A stretch of 64,000 nt of DNA from Clostridium sp. OS1-26 (GCF_030915445.1 NZ_CP133264.1:3381208-3445207); one strand, 5' to 3'. Counted from the first letter of the stretch, positions 26,037 through 35,730 are shown. The notes: generated by a model not told the origin, from the sequence alone. Program-made: numbers and translations.

Positions 26037-27488
26037 ATGTCGAAGTTTAATGTTAAAAATAATATAAAAACAACAAATATATCATGGCATGAAGCCTATA
26101 AAATGAAGGATAAAGATAAGCTCCTTTCTCAAGTATTAACTAGCATGTTTAATGAAGATAAGTATTATGGAGATAATTCGCAAGATATTATAGAAACAGC
26201 TAAAAGGGTTATTGAAGCAGATCCAAAGTTTGTTGCAAACCTGTGTATTTATGCAAGAAAGGAAATGAATTTACGATCTGTATCTCATGCTTTAATTGGT
26301 GAATTGGCCAGGTCAAATATAGGAAAGAACTATGTAAGAAAGACCATTAACATGTCAGCTCTTAGAGTAGACGATATGACAGAAATATTAGCATATTACG
26401 TAAATTCTTATGGAAAGCCAATTCCTAATTCTATTAAAAAGGGAATTGCAGATGTGATTCTTGGCTTTGATGAATATCAATTGGCAAAGTATAATCGTAA
26501 AAATGAAGTAAAGCTTAAGGATATATTTTGTTTAACACATCCAAAAGCTAAAACTAATGAGCAAAATGATATGTTCAAAAGATTATTAGAAGATAAGCTT
26601 CAAACTCCTATAACTTGGGAAACTCAACTTTCAGCTAGGGGTAACAAAAAAGAGGTTTGGGAAGAATTAATTGAGAACAATAAACTTGGTTATATGGCTA
26701 TGGTGCGTAACTTAAGAAATATAATTAAATCTGATGTAAAAAACATAAATAAAGTATATGAATTTCTATCTAATGAACAGAAAGTTTTAAATAATAGGCA
26801 ACTGCCATTTAGATATTATTCTGCCTATAAAACCTTAAAAAGTGAAGGTATAGGAACTTCAAAAGTATTCGATTCATTAGAAATGGCTATAAAGCATTCT
26901 ACAAAAAATATAAGTAAACTTTCAGGTAAAACTCTGATTTCAGCGGATGTATCTGGATCAATGAATATGCCAATAAGCAGAAAAAGCGAAATGACCTGTG
27001 CAGAGATTGCAGTGCTATTAATGTCTATAGCTAACTATATATGTGAGGAAACTATAACAACAACCTTTGATACAAGCCTTTATATGAATAGTCTATCAAC
27101 TCAAAATCGAATAATTGCTAATGCTAATTCGATAAAGGTCAATGGCGGAGGCACAGATATTTCATTGCCTTTAAAATATCTACTTAAAAAGAAAATATTT
27201 GTAGATAGAATAATAATACTATCGGACAATGAAATAAACAGAGGTTATAGATCAGTATGTCAAACATATGTAGAGGAATATAAGCGATTGGTAAATCCAA
27301 AGGTTTGGGTACATGCCATAGATATGCAGGGCTATGGAACACAGCAATTCTCTGGTGATAATGTAAACATAATATCTGGTTGGAGTGAAAAAGTGCTTGA
27401 TTTTATGAACTTAGCGGAACAAGGGATTGAAACTTTGAGGGATAAAATAGACGAGCACTATTTTAAAGAACAGGTATTAAGTGCTTGA
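26037..27488 (+). CDS. rsr: Ro60/TROVE-domain RNA-binding protein (Rsr)
   Basis: 483 residues. The N-terminal two thirds are the TROVE HEAT-repeat ring (ITWETQLSARGNKKEVWEEL, LGYMAMVRNLRNI, PFRYYSAYK). The C-terminus is a von Willebrand A-like domain with MIDAS residues ISADVSGSMN and NGGGTDIS. Ro60 proteins hold misfolded or damaged RNA in the ring and use Y RNA as a gate or tether, for example to PNPase. Ribosome binding site gaggagg, which can be masked by an upstream hairpin. The Y RNA lies in its 5' leader. Confidence 0.93.
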   Translation: MSKFNVKNNIKTTNISWHEAYKMKDKDKLLSQVLTSMFNEDKYYGDNSQDIIETAKRVIEADPKFVANLCIYARKEMNLRSVSHALIGELARSNIGKNYVRKTINMSALRVDDMTEILAYYVNSYGKPIPNSIKKGIADVILGFDEYQLAKYNRKNEVKLKDIFCLTHPKAKTNEQNDMFKRLLEDKLQTPITWETQLSARGNKKEVWEELIENNKLGYMAMVRNLRNIIKSDVKNINKVYEFLSNEQKVLNNRQLPFRYYSAYKTLKSEGIGTSKVFDSLEMAIKHSTKNISKLSGKTLISADVSGSMNMPISRKSEMTCAEIAVLLMSIANYICEETITTTFDTSLYMNSLSTQNRIIANANSIKVNGGGTDISLPLKYLLKKKIFVDRIIILSDNEINRGYRSVCQTYVEEYKRLVNPKVWVHAIDMQGYGTQQFSGDNVNIISGWSEKVLDFMNLAEQGIETLRDKIDEHYFKEQVLSA

Positions 27489-27572
27489 AAAAGCTATAAC
27501 TTGGGTATCTTCAGAAATTAATTATATATTGTTATAAAAATTATTTAATTTTATTTAAGAGGAGGAGCGTAA

Positions 27573-28503
27573 ATGGAAATAAAAGTTTACACATTAAATG
27601 CTTTTGCAAAAACGGACAATGGTGGAAATCCAGCAGGGGTAGTTTTAGATGCAGACTTTTTATCAGCACATGATATGCAAAAAATTGCAGCAAAAGTTGG
27701 TTTTTCAGAAACAGCATTTGTTAAGAAATCAAATAAAGCTGATTTTAAGGTTGCTTTTTTTACTCCTAAGGAAGAAGTAGATTTATGTGGACATGCTACT
27801 ATAGCAAACTTTCTATTTATTAGCTAATAAAGGTATTATACAAGTAGGAGAGTATACGCAGGAAACAAGAGCTGGTATTTTAAATGTAGAATGCAGGAAT
27901 GATAATGTAATTTATATGAACCAGCGTAATCCTGAATTTTATGAAATACTGGATAAAAAAGAGATAGCTAACACATTGAATATTAATGAAGATGATATTA
28001 TGAATGAGCTTCCGACTCAAATCGTATCTACAGGATTAAGGGATATTTTAATTCCAATTAAATCATTGGAGGCATTATATAAGATAAAACCTGATTTTGA
28101 TAAGATTTCATGTGTTAGTAAAGAACAAGATGTTATCGGATATCATCTTTTCACATTGGAAACGGAATATAATTCAACTGCCCATTGCAGAAACTTTGCA
28201 CCTTTATATGGTATTCCTGAAGAGGCTGCAACTGGAACATCTAATGGGGCATTAAGCTGTTATTTATATAGATATGGATTTGTTCTTGGGGAAAGTACAG
28301 AAAATTTGGTCTTTGAGCAGGGATATTCTATGAAGAAACCTTCAGAGGTTTTAAGTAGTTTAATAATTCATAATCAAGAAATTAATGAAGTGAAGGTTGG
28401 AGGAATTGCTTTAAATATTGAAGAAATCGGTTCAATATCTTTAAAAAGAAATAATTTGTGTAATGGAAAGGAAAGAGTTGAGATATACCTACAATCTCAA
28501 TAA
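27573..28503 (+). pseudogene. PhzF-family isomerase-like protein, frameshifted
   Basis: Residues 1-80 in one frame (YTLNAFAKTDNGGNPAGVVL, GFSETAFV, EVDLCGHATIANF) are followed, after a shift, by YLLANKGIIQVGEYTQETRAG and the rest of a PhzF protein (GATGTSNGAL-like region at EEAATGTSNGALSCYLY). Total length is 3n+1. Removing one T at 27810-27812 restores about 309 residues. Ribosome binding site gaggagg is intact. PhzF relatives are isomerases or epimerases; substrate unknown. Confidence 0.85.
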
Positions 28504-28660
28504 TACAAGACCGGTGGATATGCTTCTTATATTCAATCACCAAGTGGTGTAAGGTTAAAAGTTGGAGAAAAGACTGAAAAGCATACCTGCGACTCTAAGC
28601 GGCGTCGATCTAAGGGTCTCGGCGTCTTGAGGGAGAAACTTTAGCTAGTACACATTTTTC
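28504..28660. other. Unassigned segment with GC-richer direct repeats
   Basis: This part of the 379-bp gap before the NTF2-like gene is less AT-rich than its surroundings. cggcgtc occurs at 28600-28606 and 28620-28626, each preceded by tctaag nearby, a repeat with a period of about 20 bases. One frame from 28504 is open for about 45 codons (SYIQSPSGVRLKVG) and may be a gene remnant. I do not recognise it. Confidence 0.3.
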
Positions 28661-28664
28661 TCTT

Positions 28665-28708
28665 AAAGCATTGCAAGCAATAAAAGTTTGCAGTGTTTTA
28701 TTTTACGT
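28665..28708 (+). terminator. Hairpin terminator
   Basis: aaagcattgcaa (28665-28676) pairs, with G-U pairs, to ttgcagtgtttt (28688-28699), followed by a T-rich tract. Probably ends the transcript of the PhzF-like gene. Confidence 0.65.
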
Positions 28709-28882
28709 CGATACAGGAAAATAGGTTACTCTCTTAAGACTGTATATGTTATAATTTAGTATAATATTGAATGGCAAGATATTAGGATATCAGAAAAATA
28801 AATAATATATAAGGAGGTATATAAAAGTAAACACTTAGTAGAGTTATGACCATACTAGAAATTGAAAAGGAGAAAATAATAT

Positions 28883-29373
28883 ATGAAATCAAAAATAAAA
28901 ATCGTAGAAGAAAATCAATGGACATCAGAAACAAAATCGATTCTAGATGAATTAGTAAACACTTTTTTGACTTATTTTCTGTTAAAGAAGGATGTAAAGT
29001 AGATTTAAGTGCTATAAACCAACTGTTTATACCTGAAGGGGTAATTATTAAGAATACTGATTCCACCCCTGAAATTTACAACCTTCAGCAGTTTATTGAG
29101 CCTCGTGAGAAGATGCTAAATGAGGGAGTGCTGATTGACTTCAAGGAAGAAGAATTGTTCGAAAAAACTGAAATATTTGGCAATATTGCTCACCGTTTCA
29201 GTCTCTATAAAAAATCGGGAGTATTGTCAGGCACAACATTTGAAACTAAAGGAATGAAAACTATACAATTTATTAAAACACCAAATGGATGGAAAATGAG
29301 CTCATTAGCATGGGATGACGAGAAAGAGGGGTTGTCCGTTCCTGATGAGTATAGTAGCTGCTCTAAAAGATAA
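28883..29373 (+). pseudogene. NTF2/SnoaL-like small protein, frameshifted
   Basis: ATG at 28883 behind aaaggag opens a frame (KIKIVEENQWTSETKSILDEL) that leaves register at six T (28963-28968). The next frame continues as FDLFSVKEGCKVDLSAINQLF to 29373. One added T restores about 163 residues. The composition and ending (FIKTPNGWKMSSLAWDDE) resemble NTF2/SnoaL or DUF4440-like proteins that bind small molecules. Function unknown. Confidence 0.7.
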
Positions 29374-29496
29374 AATAAAGCAATTCTATATTATTATTAA
29401 TTTTAGCTTTTAGTGCATTGTATTTTTATAAATTAAGTAATTTAGAACAATTAATTAAAAGCATTGTAAGGTATCAAGGTAATTAAAAAAACATAT

Positions 29497-29583
29497 AAGC
29501 CAGAATCTTAGTTCTTATGAATTAAAATTCTGGCTTAATTTATTTTATATAGAGAAATATTGTGTTAAAATTATAATTAATTA
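29497..29583 (+). repeat. 87-bp dispersed repeat, copy A (hairpin plus -10-like box)
   Basis: Same length as the copy at 39404-39490, with about 75 of 87 bases identical. It starts with a hairpin (aagccagaat pairing with attctggctt) followed by a T-rich tract, like a terminator, and ends with tgtgttaaaattataat, which contains TATAAT. The region 29374-29654 holds nothing else. Confidence 0.7.
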
Positions 29584-29654
29584 CCATTATTTAGAGGAAT
29601 AGCAACTGGAAGTAAGTTTCAATTCGCTAAAACTGTTTTAGTTGGAGGGGGAAG

Positions 29655-30071
29655 ATGAATCAACATAGCAATGTAAAGTTGGCATTAAAAAAGACCTTAC
29701 TACCAATAATAGTTATATTTATGGTTTCATGTTCTTTACTGATTGGATGTAGTAATAATAAAAGCAAAGAGAAGGAAATTAACTCCATTGAAATAATTCA
29801 GCACTCTAATAATAAAGTATGGACTCTTTCAGATAAAGATACTATAACTAAATTTATAAACGCTCTAAATAATAGAGAAGAAATTAATGCCAAGATTGAT
29901 ATAAGACCACAGGATTATTCTGTAAAGATTTATTTTACAGATAAATCAAGCGAAGAATACATGCTGTGGATAGATAAGGACATTAATGTACAAGGGGTTT
30001 TAATGAAAGAGAATAAAACATGGTTTATTAAAAAGGAGTCAAATAGTATATTAAAAGAAATTTTAAAATAG
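29655..30071 (+). CDS. Small lipoprotein of unknown function
   Basis: 138 residues with a lipoprotein signal: hydrophobic segment and lipobox LLIGCSNN with Cys near residue 32. The mature part has IEIIQHSNNKVWTLSDKDTI and alternating charged strands, similar in style to YhfM-like lipoproteins. Anchored outside the membrane. Ribosome binding site ggaggggg; copy A of the 87-bp repeat lies upstream and may supply the promoter. Confidence 0.75.
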   Translation: MNQHSNVKLALKKTLLPIIVIFMVSCSLLIGCSNNKSKEKEINSIEIIQHSNNKVWTLSDKDTITKFINALNNREEINAKIDIRPQDYSVKIYFTDKSSEEYMLWIDKDINVQGVLMKENKTWFIKKESNSILKEILK

Positions 30072-30268
30072 CATTAATGATATGATGCAAGTTTATTATA
30101 AGTTCATTAATTATAAATTTACGGTATTTGAATAACTGTAAGATAAGTTGAAATGATTAAATATTATTGATTTGGGTGAAATTATTTTAAATAATTATTG
30201 AAAGTAAATTAAGTACATAAATAATGCAACCATGAATTTGTCAATAAATTAAGGAGGGAATTTTAAGC

Positions 30269-30805
30269 ATGAAGAGAATTCGAGGTTATTTTTTATTGGT
30301 TATAATACTTAGCGTACTTACAGCTTGTAATAAATTACAACCGCAATCTATAAAAACAAATTCTTATGGTGGTAGAGCTTTAAATATTGGAATTATTGGT
30401 GAGGCGCCTGAAATACGAGAAAAACAAGTGAAGTTTGTCAAAATACAATTTCCTGATTTAGAAAAAGAGAAATTTGACTCTCGATATGATGCAATTTTTA
30501 TTACTAAAGACAACTTATCTGAAGCTGCACAAGGAAAATATGCATCTATTTATAAAAAATCTAAAATCCCATTCTTATTTATCCAGACTGAGAAGAGTTA
30601 TATTCCATTTATACAGGAAGACCTCTCATACGAGAAGGCACCTAAGATGTCTGACAAAACATATGCAACAGGTATAATATGTAATGGTAATAATGTGAAG
30701 TATTGGAGTTATGGTTTATATAATGACATTGAAAATCAAGCAAATGTTAAAGATGTCTACTCTCGAATTTTTGAGACAATTTCCGAGAATAAAATGTCAA
30801 AGTAA
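30269..30805 (+). CDS. Small lipoprotein of unknown function
   Basis: 178 residues with lipobox VLTACNK (Cys at residue 20). The mature part has a repeated strand-helix pattern (LNIGIIGEAPEI, FDSRYDAIFITKDNLSEAA, IPFLFIQTEKSY), like a Rossmann-type half-domain. No family recognised. Ribosome binding site aaggaggg. It ends shortly before the alpha/beta-hydrolase gene. Confidence 0.72.
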   Translation: MKRIRGYFLLVIILSVLTACNKLQPQSIKTNSYGGRALNIGIIGEAPEIREKQVKFVKIQFPDLEKEKFDSRYDAIFITKDNLSEAAQGKYASIYKKSKIPFLFIQTEKSYIPFIQEDLSYEKAPKMSDKTYATGIICNGNNVKYWSYGLYNDIENQANVKDVYSRIFETISENKMSK

Positions 30806-30888
30806 TATATATAATGGTACAATTTAAGGCCCAAAAACGTCGGCAACATGTCACGTTAGGAGACAGTGAGTTAAAGGAGGACAACAAA

Positions 30889-31659
30889 ATGCCATACTTT
30901 GAAATATCAAATGCCAATCTTTATTATGAGGAGATTGGAGTAGGAGAACCAATTGTATTTTTACATAATGCTTTTTCAAGAGGTATTATAGCATTTTCAG
31001 CTCAATTTGCAGCATTACAATCAAGATATCGCTGCATTTTTCCAGATTTAAGGGGTCATGGTAGAACTAAAAGTAACAATTTAGATTGGACAATACCTCA
31101 GCTAGCTGATGAAACAATGGAATTTATTGAGAGATTAAATATCAATAAAGTAAATTTAGTAGGATTTAGTATGGGTGGAGGGGTTGCTTTATATATTGCA
31201 ATTAGATACCCTAAACGAATTAAGTCTCTTATTACCATAGGAACAGCAAGTTGCGTAACAGATGGTATAAAAAGTAATGCAGATAATTGCGAATATCATG
31301 TTCTACTAAACGAAGAGGATGAAAACTATATTGAATTACTTAAGCAGAACCATTATGAAGCACACTTAGGTGAGTGGAGGTCAATGGTAAAGACAAGTAT
31401 CAATAATTGGAGGACATACCCTAATCTTACTATTGAAGATCTCAGAAAAATTGAAGCACCAAGTATGTTTATTTCCGGGGAAAAAGATAATTCAATAAAA
31501 GAAGAGCACCTTCTAAAACTTTGTGAAGGGGTGTCTGATTCTAGAGTGAGAGTTATCGAAGGTTGTGGACATGGGCCACATTTAATTGGTGAAAAGCCTG
31601 AATTATTAAATGAAATAATTTTGAAGTTTTTAGATAAAAACAATATTGAAAACACATAA
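30889..31659 (+). CDS. Alpha/beta-hydrolase
   Basis: 256 residues: HG-like oxyanion region VFLHNAFSRG, DLRGHGRTKSN, nucleophile elbow LVGFSMGGGVALY (Ser), acid near SGEKDNS, and His in GCGHGPH. Complete catalytic triad, so active esterase, lactonase or similar. I start at 30889 because aaaggagg lies upstream; an in-frame ATG at 30814 would add 25 unlikely residues. Confidence 0.85.
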   Translation: MPYFEISNANLYYEEIGVGEPIVFLHNAFSRGIIAFSAQFAALQSRYRCIFPDLRGHGRTKSNNLDWTIPQLADETMEFIERLNINKVNLVGFSMGGGVALYIAIRYPKRIKSLITIGTASCVTDGIKSNADNCEYHVLLNEEDENYIELLKQNHYEAHLGEWRSMVKTSINNWRTYPNLTIEDLRKIEAPSMFISGEKDNSIKEEHLLKLCEGVSDSRVRVIEGCGHGPHLIGEKPELLNEIILKFLDKNNIENT

Positions 31660-31717
31660 ACTTTAGCTGGAATTGTTCGTATTTTGTTAGTTATTAAACA
31701 AAATGGGGGAATTAAGA

Positions 31718-31795
31718 ATGGATGATTTAAGTAAAGCAATTAAAGATGCATTACTAAAAAAGTGTAATCTTTTATTAAATAATAAAGGAGCGTAA
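31718..31795 (+). CDS. Possible 25-residue peptide
   Basis: ATG to TAA, beginning MDDLSKAIKDALLKK, with tggggga eight bases upstream. It ends three bases before the next start codon and its last codons contain that gene's ribosome binding site. It may be a leader peptide or the remnant of a gene start. No family recognised. Confidence 0.3.
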   Translation: MDDLSKAIKDALLKKCNLLLNNKGA

Positions 31796-31798
31796 AGT

Positions 31799-32742
31799 AT
31801 GAAAATATTAGTTATGGGAGGAACTGAATTTGTAAGCAGTTCATTGGTAAAATATTTGATATCTAAGGATTATGTTGTAGATATATTTACAAGAGGAATT
31901 AAGCCTGTTAAATATGATGGAATTAGGAACCATTTAAAAGGAGATAGAAAATCAATTGAAGATCTAAAAGTTAATATTTCAAATGAAGTCTATGACTATA
32001 TTTTTGACATCTCAGCATATGTAAAGGAGGATGTACAAAAATTAATTAAGGTTTTAAACAAAGAAAGTTTAAAAAGATATATATTTTGCAGTTCAGGTGC
32101 AGTGTATAAACCTTCAGATAAGATGATTACAGAAGAATTTACACAGGGTGAAAACGAAAATTGGGGAAATTATGGATTAGATAAAAAGAAAGCTGAAGAC
32201 TATTTACTTAATTTATGGGAAACTGAAAAATTTCCTGTAACTATATTTAGACCAACCTACATATATGGAGAAGATAATAATTTATATAGAGAAGCCTACT
32301 TGTTTGATAGAGTAACCCAAGGATTAGACATTCCAATACCGGGTGGAAACAACGAGACACAATTTGTATATATAGACGATTTGGTCAAAGTATTTGAGAG
32401 TACTATACATACAGATCAAACAGCAGGACAAGCGTATAATGTAACTAATTCCGAAATAATAACGTGGAAACTATTAGTTGAAATGACTATGAGAGTAGTG
32501 AACAAAAAAGTAAATATAAAAGAAGTGAATAGTGAAAAAGCAAATATAAGCGTGAGAGAATATTTTCCTTTTAGAAATGTTACGTACCTACTAGACACAA
32601 AAAAGCTGAAAAAGATGGATTATATATGCCACAAATTGATTTATTTGAAGGATTACAATTGTCATATAAATGGTATTGTGATACTAAGCCAGAAGTAAAG
32701 GATGAAAAAATGAATAAAATCGATTTAGTATTAGATCTATAA
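31799..32742 (+). pseudogene. NAD-dependent epimerase/dehydratase, frameshifted near the end
   Basis: The N-terminus has the Rossmann motif MGGTEFVSSSLVKYL and later ...YGLDKKKAEDYL, the Tyr-x3-Lys of SDR-type epimerases. The frame leaves register at a run of five A (32609-32613). One added A lets it continue as GLYMPQIDLFEGLQLSYKW to the TAA at 32740-32742, total about 314 residues. Length is 3n+2, consistent with a one-base loss. Extended SDR of nucleotide-sugar epimerase type; substrate unknown. Confidence 0.8.
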
Positions 32743-32866
32743 GGAAGACTAACGCTAATAATGTCTTGGGCACAAAACATTATGCAAATTTATAATTTTA
32801 GAGCAGGACTTTGAGATATATTTTATATAAATAATACTACATAGTTTTGATGCAAGGAGATATATA

Positions 32867-33434
32867 ATGGATATTATTAGAACAATTGAAAAAGAAGTTG
32901 AAGAAAAATGTAAGAGTAAAAATAATATTTTTGGATATGGCATATGGACACATCATATTTTAAGTGTTGTAAAGTATTCAAAGATGTTAGCAAAAAAAAA
33001 TAGGAGCAGATGTCGAAGTGGTGGAAATAGCAGCTTTATTACATGATTATGCAGGCATAAAGAATAAAGATTTACAAGAACAACATCACATACATGGTTC
33101 AACAGAAGCTGAAAGAATCCTAAGAGAATTAAGTTATTGTGAAGAGAAAATAGAAAAAGTGAAAGAATGTATTATTTCCCACAGAGGAAGTATGAAAATA
33201 GAAAAGACATCAAAAGAGGCAATTTGTATTGCTGATGCAGATGCAATGGCACATATAGATCAAATACCATCATTACTTTACCTAGCTTACTGTAATCATC
33301 AAATGAATATAGATGATGGCAAAGAGTGGGTTAGAAAGAAGATAGAGAGAAGCTGGAACAAGTTAAGTTGTGAAGCAAAAGTAATAATCAAAGAAAAATA
33401 TGATAGTGCTCAGAGAGTTTTAAGAACAGGTTAA
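32867..33434 (+). pseudogene. HD-domain phosphohydrolase, frameshifted in a poly-A run
   Basis: ATG at 32867 behind aaggaga. The first 42 residues (IFGYGIWTHHILSVVKYSK) run into nine A (32992-33000), after which the other frame carries on as IGADVEVVEIAALLHDYAG. One A less restores a protein of about 188 residues. HD motif: His in WTHH, then LLHDYAG with the His-Asp pair, and later ISHRG and DADAMAH. Probably a metal-dependent nucleotide phosphohydrolase. Confidence 0.82.
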
Positions 33435-33477
33435 TATCAGAATTAGATTTATAAATTTTTAGATTGGAGATAAAATA

Positions 33478-34158
33478 GTGGAGAAAATTTCAAAGGCTTG
33501 GGATTGGGATAAGAATACAGATAAAATATGGTTTACTCCATGTGAAGAATCTTATTATCTAATAAATCGTTGGAGAGAAAAAGGTTTATATGAATTTTTA
33601 GACTTAGGCTGTGGAAGAGGAAGACATTCTATTCAATTTGCAAAGGCTGGATTTAATGTAAATTCTGTTGATCTTTCTGAAGTAGCAGTAGATGGTCTAG
33701 GTAAATGGGCTGAGAAAGAAAATTTAAATATTAACGTTAATATTTGCGATATGATGAATTTGCCCTTTAAGGATAACTCATTTGACTGTATATTAGCATA
33801 CCACGTCATATCCCACACTGATAGCAAAGGTATCATTAAAATTTTATCAGAGTTAAAACGTGTGTTAAAAGCTGGTGGTGAATTTTATATTACCTTTTGC
33901 TCTAAAAACTCATGGAGTTTTAAAGATTCCGGTTATCCAAAACTTGATGATAACACTGTAATAAAGGTTGAAGATGGGGCTGAAAATAATATTCCTCATT
34001 TTTACGCTGATGATGCATTAATAAAAGAACTACTTTCAAATTTTAAATTAATAACAGTAAGGCAAGTTCAAGATGTTGTTTTAGAAGGGCATGATTATGT
34101 TTCGTGGCATTACTTTGTCTTAGGGGGAAAACAATATGGCAATCATGGAGATTATTAA
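33478..34158 (+). CDS. Class I SAM-dependent methyltransferase
   Basis: 226 residues with motif I FLDLGCGRGRHSIQFAKAG, motif II VDLSEVAVDGL and post-motif ILAYHVISHTD. Methyltransf_11 type. GTG start after ttggagat. Its last 23 bases overlap the AEC transporter gene. Substrate unknown. Confidence 0.85.
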   Translation: MEKISKAWDWDKNTDKIWFTPCEESYYLINRWREKGLYEFLDLGCGRGRHSIQFAKAGFNVNSVDLSEVAVDGLGKWAEKENLNINVNICDMMNLPFKDNSFDCILAYHVISHTDSKGIIKILSELKRVLKAGGEFYITFCSKNSWSFKDSGYPKLDDNTVIKVEDGAENNIPHFYADDALIKELLSNFKLITVRQVQDVVLEGHDYVSWHYFVLGGKQYGNHGDY

Positions 34159-35062
34159 TTCTTTATGCATGATTTTTATTATGATAATTCCTGGAATCAT
34201 TTTTCGAAAGAAAGGATTAATTGATACCAATCAATCAAAGGGTATTTCTACAGTAGTAGTAAATTTGACTTGGCCTTGCCTAGTTATTGATGCAATGCAG
34301 GTGAAATTTTCTCAGGAAATATTTAAGAGAAGTCAGTACATATTTGTGGTTGTTTTGCTGGTTTTTGCAATTGCTTTTGTAGTAGGTTTTCTTCTTGTAA
34401 AAATGCTGAAAATTAAGCGGGAACAAGGAGGTATCTTTGCATTTATGTTGGTATTTGCCAACACTGGGTTTATGGGAATTCCTGTGATTAATGCATTGTA
34501 TGGAAAAGAAGCAGTGTTCTATGCCTCTATTATAGAGATGGTAAATGACATTATGCTGTTTACTGTAGGTATTATGCTTATTCAACTTTCAGCAGGGATT
34601 AAAACAAAAATAAGTTTTAAAGAATTTTTAACCCCAGGAATGATCGGCGTTATAATTGGATATGTAATGTTTCTATGCAATTTTCAATTACCTGGATTTT
34701 TGGGACATTCCGTAAATATTATCGGAGCAGCAACAACGCCTCTTACAATGTTTGTCATTGGAATTCAAATAGGAGAATTGAAGTTTAAAGAGCTTCTAGG
34801 AAATGGGTCCATATATGTTATGTCCTTTGTAAAGCTGTTGATAATACCAATCATAGCCTTACTAATTATGCGATTTATTTTTGATGATACGTCCCTTCTA
34901 GCAAAGGTACTAATTATAAGTTTTGCAATGCCAGTGGCCGCATGTACAACAATTTTTTCACAACAGTACAATGCTGATGTAGGTTTTGCTACAAAAGGAG
35001 TTTTGCTTTCAACTGTAATATCCGTTGCTACAATTCCAATTTTTGCGATGATTTTAAGATAG
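34136..35062 (+). CDS. AEC-family (auxin efflux carrier-like) permease
   Basis: 308 residues, about ten hydrophobic segments in two halves. Family features: IMIIPGIIFRKKGLID at the N-terminus, FANTGFMGIPVINALYG in the middle and AMPVAACTTIFSQQY near the end. Related proteins move dicarboxylates or similar acids. Overlaps the methyltransferase gene; ribosome binding site aggggga inside that gene. A small heat-shock protein tail follows the stop codon without a gap. Confidence 0.85.
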   Translation: MAIMEIINSLCMIFIMIIPGIIFRKKGLIDTNQSKGISTVVVNLTWPCLVIDAMQVKFSQEIFKRSQYIFVVVLLVFAIAFVVGFLLVKMLKIKREQGGIFAFMLVFANTGFMGIPVINALYGKEAVFYASIIEMVNDIMLFTVGIMLIQLSAGIKTKISFKEFLTPGMIGVIIGYVMFLCNFQLPGFLGHSVNIIGAATTPLTMFVIGIQIGELKFKELLGNGSIYVMSFVKLLIIPIIALLIMRFIFDDTSLLAKVLIISFAMPVAACTTIFSQQYNADVGFATKGVLLSTVISVATIPIFAMILR

Positions 35063-35174
35063 ATTTGTTGATGAAAGCAAGATAGATGCTTCATTTGAAC
35101 ATGGTGTTTTAAAGATTACTCTTCCTAAATTGAATAAAAGTAACGACAGAAAGAGAAAAACTGATATTCGCTAG
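35061..35174 (+). pseudogene. C-terminal remnant of a small heat-shock protein (Hsp20)
   Basis: From the AEC stop codon onward, one frame reads FVDESKIDASFEHGVLKITL, then PKLNKS and ends TDIR at the TAG (35172-35174). ASFEHGVLKITLPK is the alpha-crystallin-domain signature (A-x-x-x-n-G-v-L). The first roughly 110 residues are missing, and the fragment abuts the permease gene exactly. Confidence 0.8.
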
Positions 35175-35246
35175 ATATATATGCTATTTTTCAAGCTTAC
35201 ATTAACCTTATTGATTTTCGCAAATATTAAAATTAAATGATTTCTG

Positions 35247-35281
35247 AAACACCGTATTATTAAATAATACGGTGTTTTAAA
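35247..35281 (+). terminator. Rho-independent terminator
   Basis: A 13-bp stem, aaacaccgtatta (35247-35259) with taatacggtgttt (35265-35277), and T-rich sequence on both outer sides. Confidence 0.85.
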
Positions 35282-35331
35282 TAATTATTTGATTTAATAG
35301 TTACAATACTAAAAGAAAAATATACCTTTAT

Positions 35332-35730
35332 TTATAGATTACTAACCAAAAGATTTTTTGAGTTACTATGAATCCCTATATTGCCTCTTAGGATATCCAT
35401 TACTTCTTGTATATTTTTTCTATGAACAGCTTCCATATGCATTTTTGGGATGCACTTAGAAGTTGTGGAATAGTTTTTTACTGCTTCATCAGATCCAATT
35501 GAATTTTGAGAGTTTTTTTGTTTTTCTATTTGCTCTATAGAAACTTTATTTATTAAAACTTTTTGTCCTTTTTCATCCACAACATATGTATTATAGTATT
35601 TTCCTTCTTTTTCAGATATAATCTGCTTCTTTTTCTTTGACTCCTCTGTATCTTTACTCTTACGTTGATATTCTGACATTATAGGGGAAGTATAAGATTT
35701 TCCGCTCCCAATTATATTATTGAAACTCAT
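35332..35730 (-). CDS. Hypothetical protein, charged, 132 residues
   Basis: No family recognised. The protein is hydrophilic with a Lys/Glu-rich stretch (residues about 23-45), then YYNTYVVDEKGQKVLINKVS and a C-terminal helix with several His and Asn. No signal peptide or membrane segment. Ribosome binding site aaagaggtg before ATG gives confidence that it is expressed. Confidence 0.6.
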   Translation of the reverse strand: MSFNNIIGSGKSYTSPIMSEYQRKSKDTEESKKKKQIISEKEGKYYNTYVVDEKGQKVLINKVSIEQIEKQKNSQNSIGSDEAVKNYSTTSKCIPKMHMEAVHRKNIQEVMDILRGNIGIHSNSKNLLVSNL

